A stretch of DNA of 64,000 bases from Halobacillus massiliensis (GCF_900166625.1 NZ_LT800499.1:1880115-1944114), one strand, 5' to 3'. Numbered from the stretch's first letter, positions 9,149 through 19,450 are shown. A program made the numbers and translations. Notes: generated by a model not told the origin, from the letters alone.

Positions 9149-9760
9149 ATGATTGCTTACATTAAAGGAAAAGTATCAGCTGTCGAGGAGGCAGGCATTG
9201 AACTTGAGACACAGGGGATCGGCTATGAAGTTCTATGTCCCAACCCTTATCAGTTTCAACTACATAAAGAAGTTAAAGTTCACACTTATCACTATATAAG
9301 AGAAGACCAGCAGTCTTTGTATGGTTTTAAAAAAAAGGAAGATAAACTGCTTTTTGCCAAGCTGTTGAACGTTTCAGGAATAGGGCCTAAAGGCGCACTG
9401 GCCATTTTGGGTAGTGTCAGTGTCCCTGAATTCGTATCTGCGATCGAACAGGAAGATGATAAATATTTGACTCGTTTTCCAGGGGTCGGCAAGAAAACAG
9501 CCCGTCAAATGATTCTCGACCTTAAAGGAAAACTTGTGATTTGGCTTCCGGATGAAGAAAATGAAGAAACCCTTTTCTATCAGGATGATCTGACTTCAGG
9601 AGAGAAACGTCAGCGTATAGAGGAAGCTCTGGAAGCTTTAAAAGCGTTAGGTTATTCAGACAAAGAATTAAACAAAGTACAGCCTGAACTGTTGAAAGCA
9701 AAAGAAGCCAACGTAGATGATTATGTACGTCAGGGTTTGCAGCTGCTTCTTAAATCCTAA
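9149..9760 (+). CDS. ruvA: Holliday junction helicase subunit RuvA
   Basis: A 203-residue RuvA, which holds the four-way junction as a tetramer while RuvB motors drive branch migration. It has an OB fold (about 1-63, MIAYIKGKVSAVEEAGIELE), tandem helix-hairpin-helix motifs (VSGIGPKGALAILGS and FPGVGKKTARQMILDLKGK), an acidic linker and a C-terminal RuvB-binding domain. ATG 9149 is chosen because the family begins MIAYI; a longer in-frame start at 9086 lies within the promoter region. ruvB starts 21 bases later. It is the first gene of an apparent ruvA-ruvB-DUF2905-queA-tgt-yajC operon. Confidence 0.97.
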   Translation: MIAYIKGKVSAVEEAGIELETQGIGYEVLCPNPYQFQLHKEVKVHTYHYIREDQQSLYGFKKKEDKLLFAKLLNVSGIGPKGALAILGSVSVPEFVSAIEQEDDKYLTRFPGVGKKTARQMILDLKGKLVIWLPDEENEETLFYQDDLTSGEKRQRIEEALEALKALGYSDKELNKVQPELLKAKEANVDDYVRQGLQLLLKS

Positions 9761-9781
9761 AAAGAAAGGAGAAGATCTGTC

Positions 9782-10783
9782 TTGGAAGAACGTATGATAT
9801 CTGGCGAACAGCAGGGTGCTGAAGAGGAAATTGAACTGAGTCTCCGTCCGGAAACATTAAGTCAGTATATTGGACAGGATAAAGCAAAAGAGAATTTAAG
9901 CATTTTTATACAGGCTGCCAAGATGAGAGAAGAACCGCTTGATCATTCACTTCTTTATGGACCGCCGGGACTCGGGAAGACGACGCTTGCTTCCATTATT
10001 GCTAACGAAATGGGCGTCCAATTCAGGACGACCTCTGGTCCGGCGATCGAACGGGCTGGTGATTTAGCAGCTATTTTGTCTTCTCTTGAGCCTGGAGATG
10101 TCCTGTTTATAGATGAAATTCACCGCCTTCCTCGTTCTGTTGAGGAAATATTGTATCCTGCGATGGAAGACTTCTGTCTCGATATTGTAGTTGGTTCAGG
10201 ACCGAGCGCGCGTTCAGTAAGGCTGGACCTCCCGCCTTTTACTTTAGTCGGTGCTACTACAAGAGCTGGGCTGCTGTCTGCACCTTTAAGAGACCGGTTT
10301 GGTGTCCATTGCCGTCTCGATTATTACGATACAGCAGCCTTGCGATCGATTGTAGAACGAACAGCGGATATTTTCCATATTGGTATAGACTATGAAGCAG
10401 CAATAGAAGTCGCACGGCGGTCACGAGGCACTCCGAGAATTGCCAATCGTCTTTTAAAGAGGGTGAGGGATATCGTGCAGGTGCGCGGTGAAGATACGAT
10501 TACAATTCCTACTACTCAAACGGCTTTACGAATGCTGCAGGTCGATGATGAAGGACTCGATCATATTGATCATAAACTTCTTGTCGCCATTATTGATCAG
10601 TTCCGCGGCGGACCTGTAGGGCTTGATACGCTTGCGGCTACAGTTGGAGAAGAATCACAGACAATAGAAGATGTCTATGAACCTTTTTTGCTGCAGCGGG
10701 GCTTTATCCAGCGGACCCCAAGAGGCAGAGTGGCGACACCTAAAGCTTATGAACACTTCAATAGGGAGGTGCCTGGCTCTTGA
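9782..10783 (+). CDS. ruvB: Holliday junction helicase motor RuvB
   Basis: A 333-residue AAA+ ATPase that drives branch migration with RuvA. Walker A is [10 protein letters not shown], Walker B is LFIDEIHRL, sensor 1 is VGATTRAG, an arginine finger region is PLRDRFG, and the C-terminal winged helix ends [18 protein letters not shown]. The start is TTG 9782: AAAGGAG at 9765-9771 is 10 bases upstream, whereas the first ATG (9794) is too far. Its stop overlaps the next gene by 4 bases. Confidence 0.97.
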   Translation: MEERMISGEQQGAEEEIELSLRPETLSQYIGQDKAKENLSIFIQAAKMREEPLDHSLLYGPPGLGKTTLASIIANEMGVQFRTTSGPAIERAGDLAAILSSLEPGDVLFIDEIHRLPRSVEEILYPAMEDFCLDIVVGSGPSARSVRLDLPPFTLVGATTRAGLLSAPLRDRFGVHCRLDYYDTAALRSIVERTADIFHIGIDYEAAIEVARRSRGTPRIANRLLKRVRDIVQVRGEDTITIPTTQTALRMLQVDDEGLDHIDHKLLVAIIDQFRGGPVGLDTLAATVGEESQTIEDVYEPFLLQRGFIQRTPRGRVATPKAYEHFNREVPGS

Positions 10784-10980
10784 CGGGCATGGGTAAAATC
10801 TTTATTGTAATAGGGGTTGTATTTATAGTTATCGGTCTTATTTGGAACCTATTCGGCCGTCTGCCTGGAGACTTCACATTTAAAAAGGGCTCGGTAACTG
10901 TTTATTTCCCAATTATGACCTCCATTATTGCAAGTATTGTTTTAACATTGATCTTTTACCTCATTGGAAGAATGAGGTAA
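10780..10980 (+). CDS. DUF2905 small membrane protein
   Basis: A 66-residue protein with two membrane helices (about 5-25 and 42-62) separated by [19 protein letters not shown], the DUF2905 signature. Function unknown; the gene is widely found after ruvB. It starts with TTG at 10780, sharing TTGA with the ruvB stop, served by GGGAGGTG at 10764-10771. The internal ATG 10789 would be 19 bases from that site. Confidence 0.88.
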   Translation: MTGMGKIFIVIGVVFIVIGLIWNLFGRLPGDFTFKKGSVTVYFPIMTSIIASIVLTLIFYLIGRMR

Positions 10981-11003
10981 TTAGAATGGGAGTTTAGCAT
11001 CTT

Positions 11004-12029
11004 ATGGATATAAAGCAGTATGATTTTGAATTACCTGAAGAATTAATTGCTCAGGTCCCGCTGCAGGACCGGTCGTCTTCAAAATTAATGGTTCTTGATC
11101 GTAAGGAGCAGACGATTGATCATAGAGAATTTAAGGAAATAACTCAATACTTAAAAAAAGGGGATTGTCTCGTTTTAAATGATACGAGAGTATTGCCGGC
11201 CAGGCTTTACGGCGCTAAAGCAGAAACCGGAGGGAAAGTGGAAGTGCTCTTACTGCATCAAGGTTCTAATGATGAATGGGAAGTCCTAATTAAGCCTGCC
11301 AAAAAAGTAAAAGCAGGGACAATCATTTCCTTTGGTGATGGCCAGCTGACCGCTGAATGTACAGAGGTCCTTGAACACGGCGGCCGAAAAGTACGGTTTT
11401 CCTATGATGGGATTTTTCTTGAAGTTCTAGAAAAACTAGGTGAAATGCCTCTGCCGCCATATATTAAAGAACAGCTTTCCGATAAGGAACGTTATCAGAC
11501 GGTTTATGCGAAAGAGGAAGGTTCTGCAGCTGCCCCGACAGCGGGCCTTCACTTTACCAAACAGTTACTGAAAGAGATTGAAAGCGCCGGAGTAGAAATT
11601 GCTTATTTAACCTTGCATGTTGGTCTTGGAACTTTCCGTCCGGTGAGTGTTGATAACATCGAAGAACATGAAATGCATGCGGAATTTTATCAGCTCAGTG
11701 AAGAAACAGCTTCGCAGCTGACCCGTGTTCGTGAAAATGGCGGACGTATCATTTCTGTGGGGACGACTACAACACGTACCCTTGAAACAGTGATGAGAGA
11801 CTACGGAAAGTTTCAGGCAGCGAGCGGCTGGACGGATATATTTATTTATCCACCTCATAAGTTAAAAGCGATTGATGGGCTGATTACGAATTTTCATCTG
11901 CCGCAGTCAACGCTTATTATGCTGGTGAGTGCTTTTGCTACAAGGGATTTTATATTAGATGCTTATCGAGTTGCTGTAGAGAAGCAATATCGGTTTTTCA
12001 GCTTTGGCGATGCGATGTTTATTCGCTAG
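11004..12029 (+). CDS. queA: tRNA preQ1 ribosyltransferase-isomerase QueA
   Basis: A 341-residue S-adenosylmethionine:tRNA ribosyltransferase-isomerase. It transfers ribose from SAM to preQ1 in the wobble position of GUN-anticodon tRNAs and forms epoxyqueuosine. Family motifs include [13 protein letters not shown] at the start, [37 protein letters not shown] and [20 protein letters not shown] precedes ATG 11004. The tgt gene, which inserts preQ1, follows 24 bases later, so the pair form the core of queuosine synthesis. Confidence 0.97.
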   Translation: MDIKQYDFELPEELIAQVPLQDRSSSKLMVLDRKEQTIDHREFKEITQYLKKGDCLVLNDTRVLPARLYGAKAETGGKVEVLLLHQGSNDEWEVLIKPAKKVKAGTIISFGDGQLTAECTEVLEHGGRKVRFSYDGIFLEVLEKLGEMPLPPYIKEQLSDKERYQTVYAKEEGSAAAPTAGLHFTKQLLKEIESAGVEIAYLTLHVGLGTFRPVSVDNIEEHEMHAEFYQLSEETASQLTRVRENGGRIISVGTTTTRTLETVMRDYGKFQAASGWTDIFIYPPHKLKAIDGLITNFHLPQSTLIMLVSAFATRDFILDAYRVAVEKQYRFFSFGDAMFIR

Positions 12030-13190
<1,161 letters not shown>

Positions 13191-13204
13191 AAAGGGGGAT
13201 ATGA

Positions 13205-13468
13205 ATGGAAACATTAGTAGGTTTACTGCCGATAATCCTTATGTTTGTTATTTTCTATTTCCTGCTTATTCGTCCACAGCAGAAAAAACAGAAAGCTGTA
13301 CAGCAAATGCAGACGGAATTGCAAAAAGGGGATAGAATCGTTACGATTGGAGGCCTTCACGGAACAATCCACGCGATTGATGAAGGTACATTAGTTGTCA
13401 CAGTTTCAGATGGAACTCATCTGAAATTTGATCGCTCTTCTGTACGCGAGAAACTAAATCAAGACTAA
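13205..13468 (+). CDS. yajC: Sec translocase accessory subunit YajC
   Basis: An 87-residue protein: one membrane helix (about 5-22, LVGLLPIILMFVIFYFLLI) followed by the signature RPQQKKQKAVQ and GDRIVTIGGLHGTI. It associates with SecDF, which lies 3 kb downstream. GAAAGGGGG precedes ATG 13205. Last gene of the ruv-queA-tgt operon; two terminators follow. Confidence 0.95.
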   Translation: METLVGLLPIILMFVIFYFLLIRPQQKKQKAVQQMQTELQKGDRIVTIGGLHGTIHAIDEGTLVVTVSDGTHLKFDRSSVREKLNQD

Positions 13469-13509
13469 ATAGAAAGTACTGTTACATACAGCTCTTTCTT
13501 AAAGCATGG

Positions 13510-13540
13510 CCTGCAGAATGATATTCTGCAGGTTTTTCTT
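13510..13540 (+). terminator. Terminator after yajC
   Basis: CCTGCAGAAT (13510-13519) pairs perfectly with ATTCTGCAGG (13523-13532), 3-nt loop, then TTTTTCTTT. Confidence 0.92.
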
Positions 13541-13550
13541 TATGAAAAGG

Positions 13551-13581
13551 AAAAAATCCCGAATACATTTCGGGATTTTTT
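13551..13581. terminator. Bidirectional terminator between yajC and yrzE
   Basis: AAAAAATCCCGAA (13551-13563) pairs with TTCGGGATTTTTT (13569-13581), 5-nt loop. It has A and T runs on both sides and touches the minus-strand yrzE stop. Confidence 0.85.
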
Positions 13582-13963
13582 AATGCTTTACCTTCCTTTT
13601 AGGGAGATTTATGCCGATCATTCCTCCAAGAGCCGCAGCTAAAAGCAATCCTCCAAAATAGCTTAACTGAGCTACAGATACCCACCGGTTCTCAAAGACA
13701 ACCTGGAATAATACAATCATTACTACAAACGAGAGTCCTGTCGTCAAGCCGGTAAGCCAGCCTTTTTTCTCACCTTTGTGAGCCGCCATTAATCCTCCAA
13801 TCAGCAAAGTACTCAATCCCGCTAATAAGGCTAATTGATTTAGAGAATCCGTATTCATAGTAGTAAACCTGAGCAGTCCGGAAAGAACAGTGGAAAATAA
13901 AATCATTAAAATTAAAATCGTTCCTATCCCATAGCCAAAGACCCCTTGCAACCACTTTTTCAT
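13580..13963 (-). CDS. yrzE: TIGR04086 family membrane protein YrzE
   Basis: A 127-residue integral membrane protein with four predicted helices (about 8-30, 41-60, 70-90, 98-118) and a basic C-terminus (NLPKRKVKH). Sequence and position after yajC match YrzE/TIGR04086. Function unknown. GGAGG lies upstream of the ATG on the minus strand. It points toward yajC and shares a terminator with it. Confidence 0.82.
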   Translation of the reverse strand: MKKWLQGVFGYGIGTILILMILFSTVLSGLLRFTTMNTDSLNQLALLAGLSTLLIGGLMAAHKGEKKGWLTGLTTGLSFVVMIVLFQVVFENRWVSVAQLSYFGGLLLAAALGGMIGINLPKRKVKH

Positions 13964-14071
13964 CTTCCAACCTCCTTAATTAGCTTGTCTTAATTACTAT
14001 ATGCATGCATATAAATGAGTTAGAAGCAGAATTATGAGCAATGGAATATTAGATGAAAAAGGGGCAGATAT

Positions 14072-15358
14072 ATGACAACAGTTTTGTCGATTCTTATTTT
14101 TATTATCAGCTACCTTCTCCTGATGGTAGAGAAATGGAACCGCGCGCTCATTGCTCTTACAGGAGGAGTCCTGCTTCTAGTGTGTAAAGTGTATGAGTGG
14201 GAAGATGCATTTGAATTTATCGATTGGGAAACAATCTCCCTTCTTTTTTCGATGATGATTCTCGTATCGATAACGAAAAAAACAGGGGTTTTCAGCTATT
14301 CTGCGATCCGGCTTGCCCAGCTTGTAAAGGGCAGACCTATTCCTTTATTAATTGTTTCTGGTTTATTTACTGCTATAGGCTCAGCTTTCTTAGCGAACGT
14401 AACTATCGTTTTAATATTCGTACCCATTCTTTTATCTCTGGTAAAAGAGCTAAAGCTTCCTGCATTTCCATATTTGCTTACTACCATATTTGCCTCGAAT
14501 ATCGGAGGAGCTGCTACACTGATAGGCGATCCCCCAAATCTTATGATTGGCCAGGCTGTTAATCATTTTACTTTTTTGTCCTTTATTAACCACTTGGGAT
14601 TGGTGACGGTGATCGTTTTATGTGCAACTTTATGGATTACGATCATTATTTTTAAGAAACAGCTTATCTGTGATGAGGAAAGAGCTCAGAAGATACTCGA
14701 AATGGATGCCGGAGCATATCTTGTTAGAAGCTCTCTTCTCTATAGATCTGTTAGTGTAATGCTGCTTACGATTGCCGGTTTTATGCTGCATTCTTTTATC
14801 CATATGGACTTGACGACAATTGCCGTTTGCGGAGCGCTGCTGTTAATGTTTCTGACAGATAAGGAAATTGAAGTAGAGAAGATTTTTCATGAAGTCGAAT
14901 GGGTGACATTGTTTTTCTTTATCGGGTTATTTATGCTCGTCGGTGGATTGGAAACAGTCGGTGTCATAGATGAATTTGCGAGAGGAATTATATGGGTTTC
15001 AGGAGGGGATCTTCCTATAACAGCCATGATCATGTTATGGACGTCCGGCATACTTTCAGGAATCGTTGATAATATCCCATTTGTAGCCGCAATGATTCCG
15101 GTCGTGCAGGAGCTGCAAGGTTATGGAATGATGAACGTTGATCCTATCTGGTGGTCACTGGCCCTCGGGGCATGTCTGGGTGGAAATGGGACATTGATTG
15201 GTGCTTCTTCCAATGTAGTGGTCGCTGGGTTGGCTGCCAGTTACAGGGAACCGATTCCGTTTTTTAAATATGCGATGTACGGTATACCAGTTCTCTTGTT
15301 ATCTCTAGTAATCAGTACAGTTTACATTATTATTAGATATCTGCTTCCATTTTTTTAA
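14072..15358 (+). CDS. NhaD/ArsB-type ion transporter (IT superfamily)
   Basis: A 428-residue permease with about 11-12 membrane helices. Motifs typical of the ArsB/NhaD group are LANVTIVLIFVPIL, SNIGGAATLIGDPPNLMIG and, near the end, SGIVDNIPFVAAMIP and GGNGTLIGASSNVV, which form the two pseudo-symmetric halves. Likely a Na+/H+ antiporter or anion exporter; the sequence alone does not decide between them. There is no arsR or arsC nearby, which weakens an arsenic role. AAAAGGGG precedes ATG 14072. It is transcribed away from yrzE. Confidence 0.82.
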   Translation: MTTVLSILIFIISYLLLMVEKWNRALIALTGGVLLLVCKVYEWEDAFEFIDWETISLLFSMMILVSITKKTGVFSYSAIRLAQLVKGRPIPLLIVSGLFTAIGSAFLANVTIVLIFVPILLSLVKELKLPAFPYLLTTIFASNIGGAATLIGDPPNLMIGQAVNHFTFLSFINHLGLVTVIVLCATLWITIIIFKKQLICDEERAQKILEMDAGAYLVRSSLLYRSVSVMLLTIAGFMLHSFIHMDLTTIAVCGALLLMFLTDKEIEVEKIFHEVEWVTLFFFIGLFMLVGGLETVGVIDEFARGIIWVSGGDLPITAMIMLWTSGILSGIVDNIPFVAAMIPVVQELQGYGMMNVDPIWWSLALGACLGGNGTLIGASSNVVVAGLAASYREPIPFFKYAMYGIPVLLLSLVISTVYIIIRYLLPFF

Positions 15359-15384
15359 GAGAGTAATGTCATAAAATAATAAAT

Positions 15385-15431
15385 ATAGGTCATCTTAAGA
15401 TATAGAGTTTATGAAGGGTTTGATGACCTAT
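15385..15431 (+). repeat. 10-bp inverted repeat spanning the yrbG ribosome site and start
   Basis: ATAGGTCATC (15385-15394) and GATGACCTAT (15422-15431) are perfect inverted copies with a 27-nt loop. The loop contains the GAAGGG ribosome site (15413-15418) and the right arm includes the first two bases of ATG 15430. Confidence 0.7.
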
Positions 15432-16080
15432 GGTAATTGGTGAGTTAGTATTTCGGACGTTAATAACCTACTTACTGATCCTGTTGATTTTCCGAGTGAT
15501 GGGAAAGCGGGAAATCGGGGAGTTAAGTGTGATGGATCTCGTCGTTTTTATCATGCTTGCAGAAATTGCAGTATTTCTAATTGAAAAGCCGGGCTCTTCG
15601 ATATGGAATGCGATTGTACCTATGGCTGTATTGCTGCTTGTCCAGTGGGGATCGGCTTATTTTTCACTGAAAAGCAAAAGATTTAGAGAATGGTTTGATG
15701 GAAAACCGACGATTATTATAAAAAACGGAAAAATCGATGAACGCGAAATGAGAAAACAGCGTTATAATTTTTCAGATTTGCTAATTCAATTAAGAGAAAA
15801 AGGCTATCAGCATATAGATGACATTGACTATGCTATTCTTGAACCTTCCGGCAAGCTTTCGGTTTTTGAAAAAGATGATAACAACGGCTCTAACTATGCT
15901 GTTGTATTAATTGCAGATGGGAAAATACAGTATACCGGGCTTAAATCCATTCAGAAAAATAAAGACTGGCTAATGAATGAAATAAAGAAACAAGGATTTC
16001 GTTCTTTTTCGGAAGTTTCGCTTTGTACGTTGAACACAGAGGGTGAATTAGCCATCGACCGGAATAATGAAGAAGAATAA
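15430..16080 (+). CDS. yrbG: DUF421 membrane protein YrbG
   Basis: A 216-residue protein of the YetF/YrbG family. Three membrane helices lie in the first 80 residues with the family motif RVMGKREIGELSVMDLVVFIMLAE; the soluble C-terminal DUF421 domain starts at FDGKPTIIIKNGKI. It resembles germination-linked YetF-type proteins but has no proven role. GAAGGG about 11 bases before ATG 15430 is the only ribosome site, and it lies within an inverted repeat. A terminator follows. Confidence 0.85.
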   Translation: MVIGELVFRTLITYLLILLIFRVMGKREIGELSVMDLVVFIMLAEIAVFLIEKPGSSIWNAIVPMAVLLLVQWGSAYFSLKSKRFREWFDGKPTIIIKNGKIDEREMRKQRYNFSDLLIQLREKGYQHIDDIDYAILEPSGKLSVFEKDDNNGSNYAVVLIADGKIQYTGLKSIQKNKDWLMNEIKKQGFRSFSEVSLCTLNTEGELAIDRNNEEE

Positions 16081-16088
16081 TCAGGGAG

Positions 16089-16114
16089 AAATCCAGCGGC
16101 AGCTGGATTTTTTT
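16089..16114 (+). terminator. Terminator after yrbG
   Basis: AAATCCAGC (16089-16097) pairs with GCTGGATTT (16102-16110), 4-nt loop, then TTTT. Confidence 0.88.
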
Positions 16115-16146
16115 GTGGGGAGAGACCCGGGTTTTTGGAATGTTCC

Positions 16147-16175
16147 TTCTCAAAGGTATGAAATTCATATACAAT
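16147..16175 (+). promoter_or_regulatory. Candidate promoter for comN
   Basis: TTCTCA (16147-16152), 17 bases, TACAAT (16170-16175). The -35 is weak; the location fits. Confidence 0.4.
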
Positions 16176-16230
16176 AAAAACGTGCTGATAATATCGTATA
16201 TTTTATTATACATAAAAAGGAGAACTAGAC

Positions 16231-16536
16231 ATGGAGGAGCAAATGCCAGTCAGCCTGTGGAAAGACACCGTACAGCCGGTTTTAGAAAGTAAAGCTGAAG
16301 AGTTTAAACATCTTGGATACAGTAATACTGATAAGGAAGCCATATGGAAATGCATGATGAAAAAGGTTTGGAAAAATAATCCTAATAAACGTATACATGA
16401 GGTCGTCCAAGATATTTTTCACTTAAGTACTAATCAGTATATCAGTTTCATTACAGTAGAAGCTTATCAAAACGATGATCTGATGGCGTCCATCCATGCA
16501 GTAAATACTCATTCAGATAAAAAAGCTAAGTCTTGA
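16231..16536 (+). CDS. comN: Post-transcriptional regulator ComN
   Basis: A 101-residue protein of the ComN (YrzD) family: WKDTVQPVLESKAEEFKHLGY, IWKCMMKKVWKN and LSTNQYISFITVEAYQ are recognisable. In B. subtilis ComN promotes polar accumulation of comE mRNA and so supports DNA uptake; the comE genes are at 62822-64000 here. AAAAGGAG precedes ATG 16231. It is a small single gene before secDF. Confidence 0.85.
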   Translation: MEEQMPVSLWKDTVQPVLESKAEEFKHLGYSNTDKEAIWKCMMKKVWKNNPNKRIHEVVQDIFHLSTNQYISFITVEAYQNDDLMASIHAVNTHSDKKAKS

Positions 16537-16560
16537 TTCTTCATAAGATAGTAGTAAAAT
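16533..16560 (+). promoter_or_regulatory. Candidate promoter for secDF
   Basis: TTGATT (16533-16538), 16 bases, TAAAAT (16555-16560), overlapping the end of comN. The leader to ATG 16642 is about 75 bases. Confidence 0.4.
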
Positions 16561-16641
16561 TGGAAAAGTAATCAAAGTAATAGGGCTCGCTGTGTTTTAT
16601 ACATATATACGAGATCGTTTTGAAGTGAAAGGGGAAGAGTT

Positions 16642-18915
16642 ATGGTTAAGAGAGGGCGGATTGTTGCCTTTTTTCTAATAGTTATATTAATAGCAGCTAT
16701 GATTGGAACTACAACGACAGGAATTACAAAGAATATTAATCTGGGATTGGATCTCCAGGGCGGTTTTGAAATTTTGTATGATGTGGAGACAGTAGATGAA
16801 GACCAGGAAGTTAATGAACAAGTTCTGCAGGCTACTGTGCAATCATTAAATGAACGTGTCAATGTACTGGGGATCAGTGAGACAAACATTTCTATAGAAA
16901 GCGGAGATCGGATCCGGGTCCAGCTTGCTGGCGTAGACAATCAGCAGCAGGCACGGGAACTACTTTCCACTACAGCTGAACTATCTTTTAGAGATGTTGA
17001 AGGTAACGAGCTGATGAGCGGTTCCGATGTTGTCGAAGGGAGTGCCCGGCAGTCCTATGACCGAAATAATTCACCAATAGTCACACTCGAAGTAAAGAGT
17101 GCTTCAGATTTTTATGACATAACAAGTGAAGTTGCTAATAAGGAACCGATCAGCGGAGCACCTTATCCGCCAAACTTAATGGTCATCTGGCTGGATTATG
17201 ATGAAGAGATTTCCTTTGAAGAAGAATACTTATCCGATGACCCTGCTTATATCTCTGCGCCATCAGTTAAGCAGGGAATTAGAAGCAATACTGTCCAGAT
17301 TGAAGGGAATTTCACTCAGGAATCAGCCCAGCAGCTGGCAGATATTTTAAATGCCGGTTCTCTTCCGGTTGAACTAGAAGAAACTTATTCTACTTCTGTA
17401 GGAGCCCAATTTGGAGAGCAGGCCATGGATAAAACTATTTTTGCCGGTGCTCTCGGAATAGCCTTAATCTTTATTTTCATGGTAATTTTCTATCGATTCC
17501 CTGGACTAATTGCTGTAGTTACTCTATCGGCGTATATTTATCTCATATTATTAGTGTTCGAACTGTTAAATGGTGTTCTTACACTTCCAGGTATTGCAGC
17601 CTTAATTTTAGGGGTTGGTATGGCTGTTGACGCAAATATTATTACTTATGAAAGAATTAAAGAAGAATTAAAATCTGGGAAATCAGTAATGTCTGCATAC
17701 AAATCAGGTAATCAGCGTTCTCTTTCAACGATTCTAGATGCTAACATTACTACATTAATTGCTGCTGGTGTTCTTTTCATTTTCGGAACGAGTTCTGTTA
17801 AAGGTTTTGCAACCATGCTTATCATCAGTATTCTCGTAAGTTTTGTCACCGCTGTTTATGGTACACGGCTTATGATGGGTCTTTGGGTGAAGAGCCGATT
17901 CCTAAATAAACGTCCAGGCTGGTTAGGCGTTAAGAAAGAGGATATTCATTCCCTGGAGGAAGGCAAAGAAGTAGAACCGAAGTTTTTAAACAGGAAATTC
18001 GATATTGTGAAGCTTCGAAAACGCTTCTTTATCATTTCGCTGCTTCTCGCTGCGATTGGCGGTGTTTCTCTCGGATTGTCCGGTTTAAACTTAGGAATTG
18101 ATTTTACCAGTGGATCCAGAGTGGAAATTATGTCTGATCAATCATTGGATGCAGACGACCTGGAACAGTCTATAGAGGAGGAAGTGGGCGTTTCTCCACA
18201 GCAGGTTGTGCTTTCAGGAGATAATAATGATCGAGCAATCGTACGATTTGGAACGGATTTATCTCAAGCTCAAATTGCCTCCATGCAGGACTACGTTTCG
18301 GCGGAATACGGAAGTAACCCGAATGTCAGTACAGTATCACCGGTAGTTGGACAAGAACTGGCTAAGAATGCCGCCCTTGCTGTGCTATATGCATCGATAG
18401 GGATTATTCTCTATGTAACGATAAGGTTCGAAATATTCTTTGCCTTAGCCGCTATTCTGGCACTGTTACATGATGCATTTTTCATGATAGCTTTCTTCAG
18501 TATTACAAGACTGGAATTTGACGTTACAATTATTGCTGCAATCCTGACTATTGTCGGTTACTCTGTAAATGATACGATTGTTACGTTTGACCGGATCAGG
18601 GAAAACTTGAAAATGCGTAAGAAAGTCAAGTCTTTCAAAGAACTGGCTGTAATCGTTAATAACAGTCTGCTTCAAACAATGACCCGCAGTTTGAACACTG
18701 TTCTAACGGTTATCTTTGCAGCGGTTATGCTTGCTGTCTTCGGAGCATCTTCGATTACGTACTTTTCCCTGGCTCTCGTCGTCGGATTAGTAGCTGGAAC
18801 CTATTCTTCTTTGTTTCTTGCCGCTCAAGTTTGGCTTGTATGGAGAGGAAAGAATATTAAGGAAAAACCGATTGAGTACGTAAAGAAAAAGAAACCATCA
18901 GGACCACAGGTATAA
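16642..18915 (+). CDS. secDF: Fused protein-export membrane protein SecDF
   Basis: A 757-residue natural fusion of SecD and SecF, as in B. subtilis, with about 12 membrane helices. The SecD half has NLGLDLQGGFEILYDV near the N-terminus, a large extracytoplasmic domain (about 60-250), and the membrane segment with ILGVGMAVDANIITYERIKEE. The SecF half begins near residue 455 with LGIDFTSGSRVEI and has TIVGYSVNDTIVTFDRIREN. It uses the proton (or sodium) gradient to pull secreted proteins across. GAAAGGGGAAG precedes ATG 16642. Confidence 0.97.
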   Translation: MVKRGRIVAFFLIVILIAAMIGTTTTGITKNINLGLDLQGGFEILYDVETVDEDQEVNEQVLQATVQSLNERVNVLGISETNISIESGDRIRVQLAGVDNQQQARELLSTTAELSFRDVEGNELMSGSDVVEGSARQSYDRNNSPIVTLEVKSASDFYDITSEVANKEPISGAPYPPNLMVIWLDYDEEISFEEEYLSDDPAYISAPSVKQGIRSNTVQIEGNFTQESAQQLADILNAGSLPVELEETYSTSVGAQFGEQAMDKTIFAGALGIALIFIFMVIFYRFPGLIAVVTLSAYIYLILLVFELLNGVLTLPGIAALILGVGMAVDANIITYERIKEELKSGKSVMSAYKSGNQRSLSTILDANITTLIAAGVLFIFGTSSVKGFATMLIISILVSFVTAVYGTRLMMGLWVKSRFLNKRPGWLGVKKEDIHSLEEGKEVEPKFLNRKFDIVKLRKRFFIISLLLAAIGGVSLGLSGLNLGIDFTSGSRVEIMSDQSLDADDLEQSIEEEVGVSPQQVVLSGDNNDRAIVRFGTDLSQAQIASMQDYVSAEYGSNPNVSTVSPVVGQELAKNAALAVLYASIGIILYVTIRFEIFFALAAILALLHDAFFMIAFFSITRLEFDVTIIAAILTIVGYSVNDTIVTFDRIRENLKMRKKVKSFKELAVIVNNSLLQTMTRSLNTVLTVIFAAVMLAVFGASSITYFSLALVVGLVAGTYSSLFLAAQVWLVWRGKNIKEKPIEYVKKKKPSGPQV

Positions 18916-18925
18916 GCAAAATGCG

Positions 18926-18965
18926 AAGTCTGCAGAAAAACTAATCAGTTTTCTGCAGACTTTTT
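18926..18965 (+). terminator. Terminator after secDF
   Basis: AAGTCTGCAGAAAA (18926-18939) pairs with TTTTCTGCAGACTT (18949-18962), then TTT. Confidence 0.9.
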
Positions 18966-19133
18966 GATTAAAAATTTCTGCGAGGCAGAAATAATTACTT
19001 TTGAGAAGGTATAGATTTACTAAGTATTTTCTTCGAAAGAAAGAGAGATTCTTTTTTACTCTGTATACTCTCCCGATTATAAGAGATTTAAAAAGGGTAT
19101 AAATTTAAGAAGATTTAGTAAAGGAGGTCAATT
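18966..19133 (+). other. Non-coding gap before the LapA-domain gene
   Basis: AT-rich, with no open frame I trust. It holds a small perfect hairpin, ATTTCTGC (18974-18981) with GCAGAAAT (18985-18992), and a GGGTAT sequence that is not backed by a good -35. The strong AAAGGAGGTC site for ATG 19134 is at its end. Confidence 0.5.
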
Positions 19134-19445
19134 ATGAAAGGACAGTCCTACATTATTCTTGCACTTATTTTTGCTTTAATAATTGCAGTGTTTGCGGTTA
19201 TAAATGTAGACGCAGTTGAAGTGAATTATTTATTCGGCACAGGGGAAGCCCCGTTAATTTTAATTATTTTAGTTTCTGTGCTGTTAGGAGGGATTACCAC
19301 AGCTTCTGTAGGTGCCGTGAAATACTTTCGTCTGAAGCGGGAGAATAAGTCTCTCCATCATCAGTTGAAAAATGAAGAAAAATCTGCGCCGACAACAGGA
19401 ATAGATACAGATGAAACAAATACTCGGGCACATGATTTTGAATAA
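19134..19445 (+). CDS. LapA-domain membrane protein (YrvD-like)
   Basis: A 103-residue protein with two membrane helices (about 5-25 and 40-62) and a charged cytoplasmic tail (KYFRLKRENKSLHHQLKNEE), as in the LapA/DUF1049 family. The INVDAVEVNYLFGTGEAPLIL segment between helices is typical. B. subtilis YrvD occupies the same place before recJ. Function unknown in Firmicutes. AAAGGAGG lies upstream of ATG 19134. Confidence 0.8.
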   Translation: MKGQSYIILALIFALIIAVFAVINVDAVEVNYLFGTGEAPLILIILVSVLLGGITTASVGAVKYFRLKRENKSLHHQLKNEEKSAPTTGIDTDETNTRAHDFE

Positions 19446-19450
19446 GTTGA

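Noticed and set aside
14072-15358. Arsenic resistance operon
   Set aside because: Only a permease of the ArsB/NhaD type is present, with no arsR, arsC or arsA nearby.
19080-19110. Sigma-B-like GGGTAT before the LapA-domain gene
   Set aside because: No acceptable GTTTAA-type -35 at 12-15 bases upstream.
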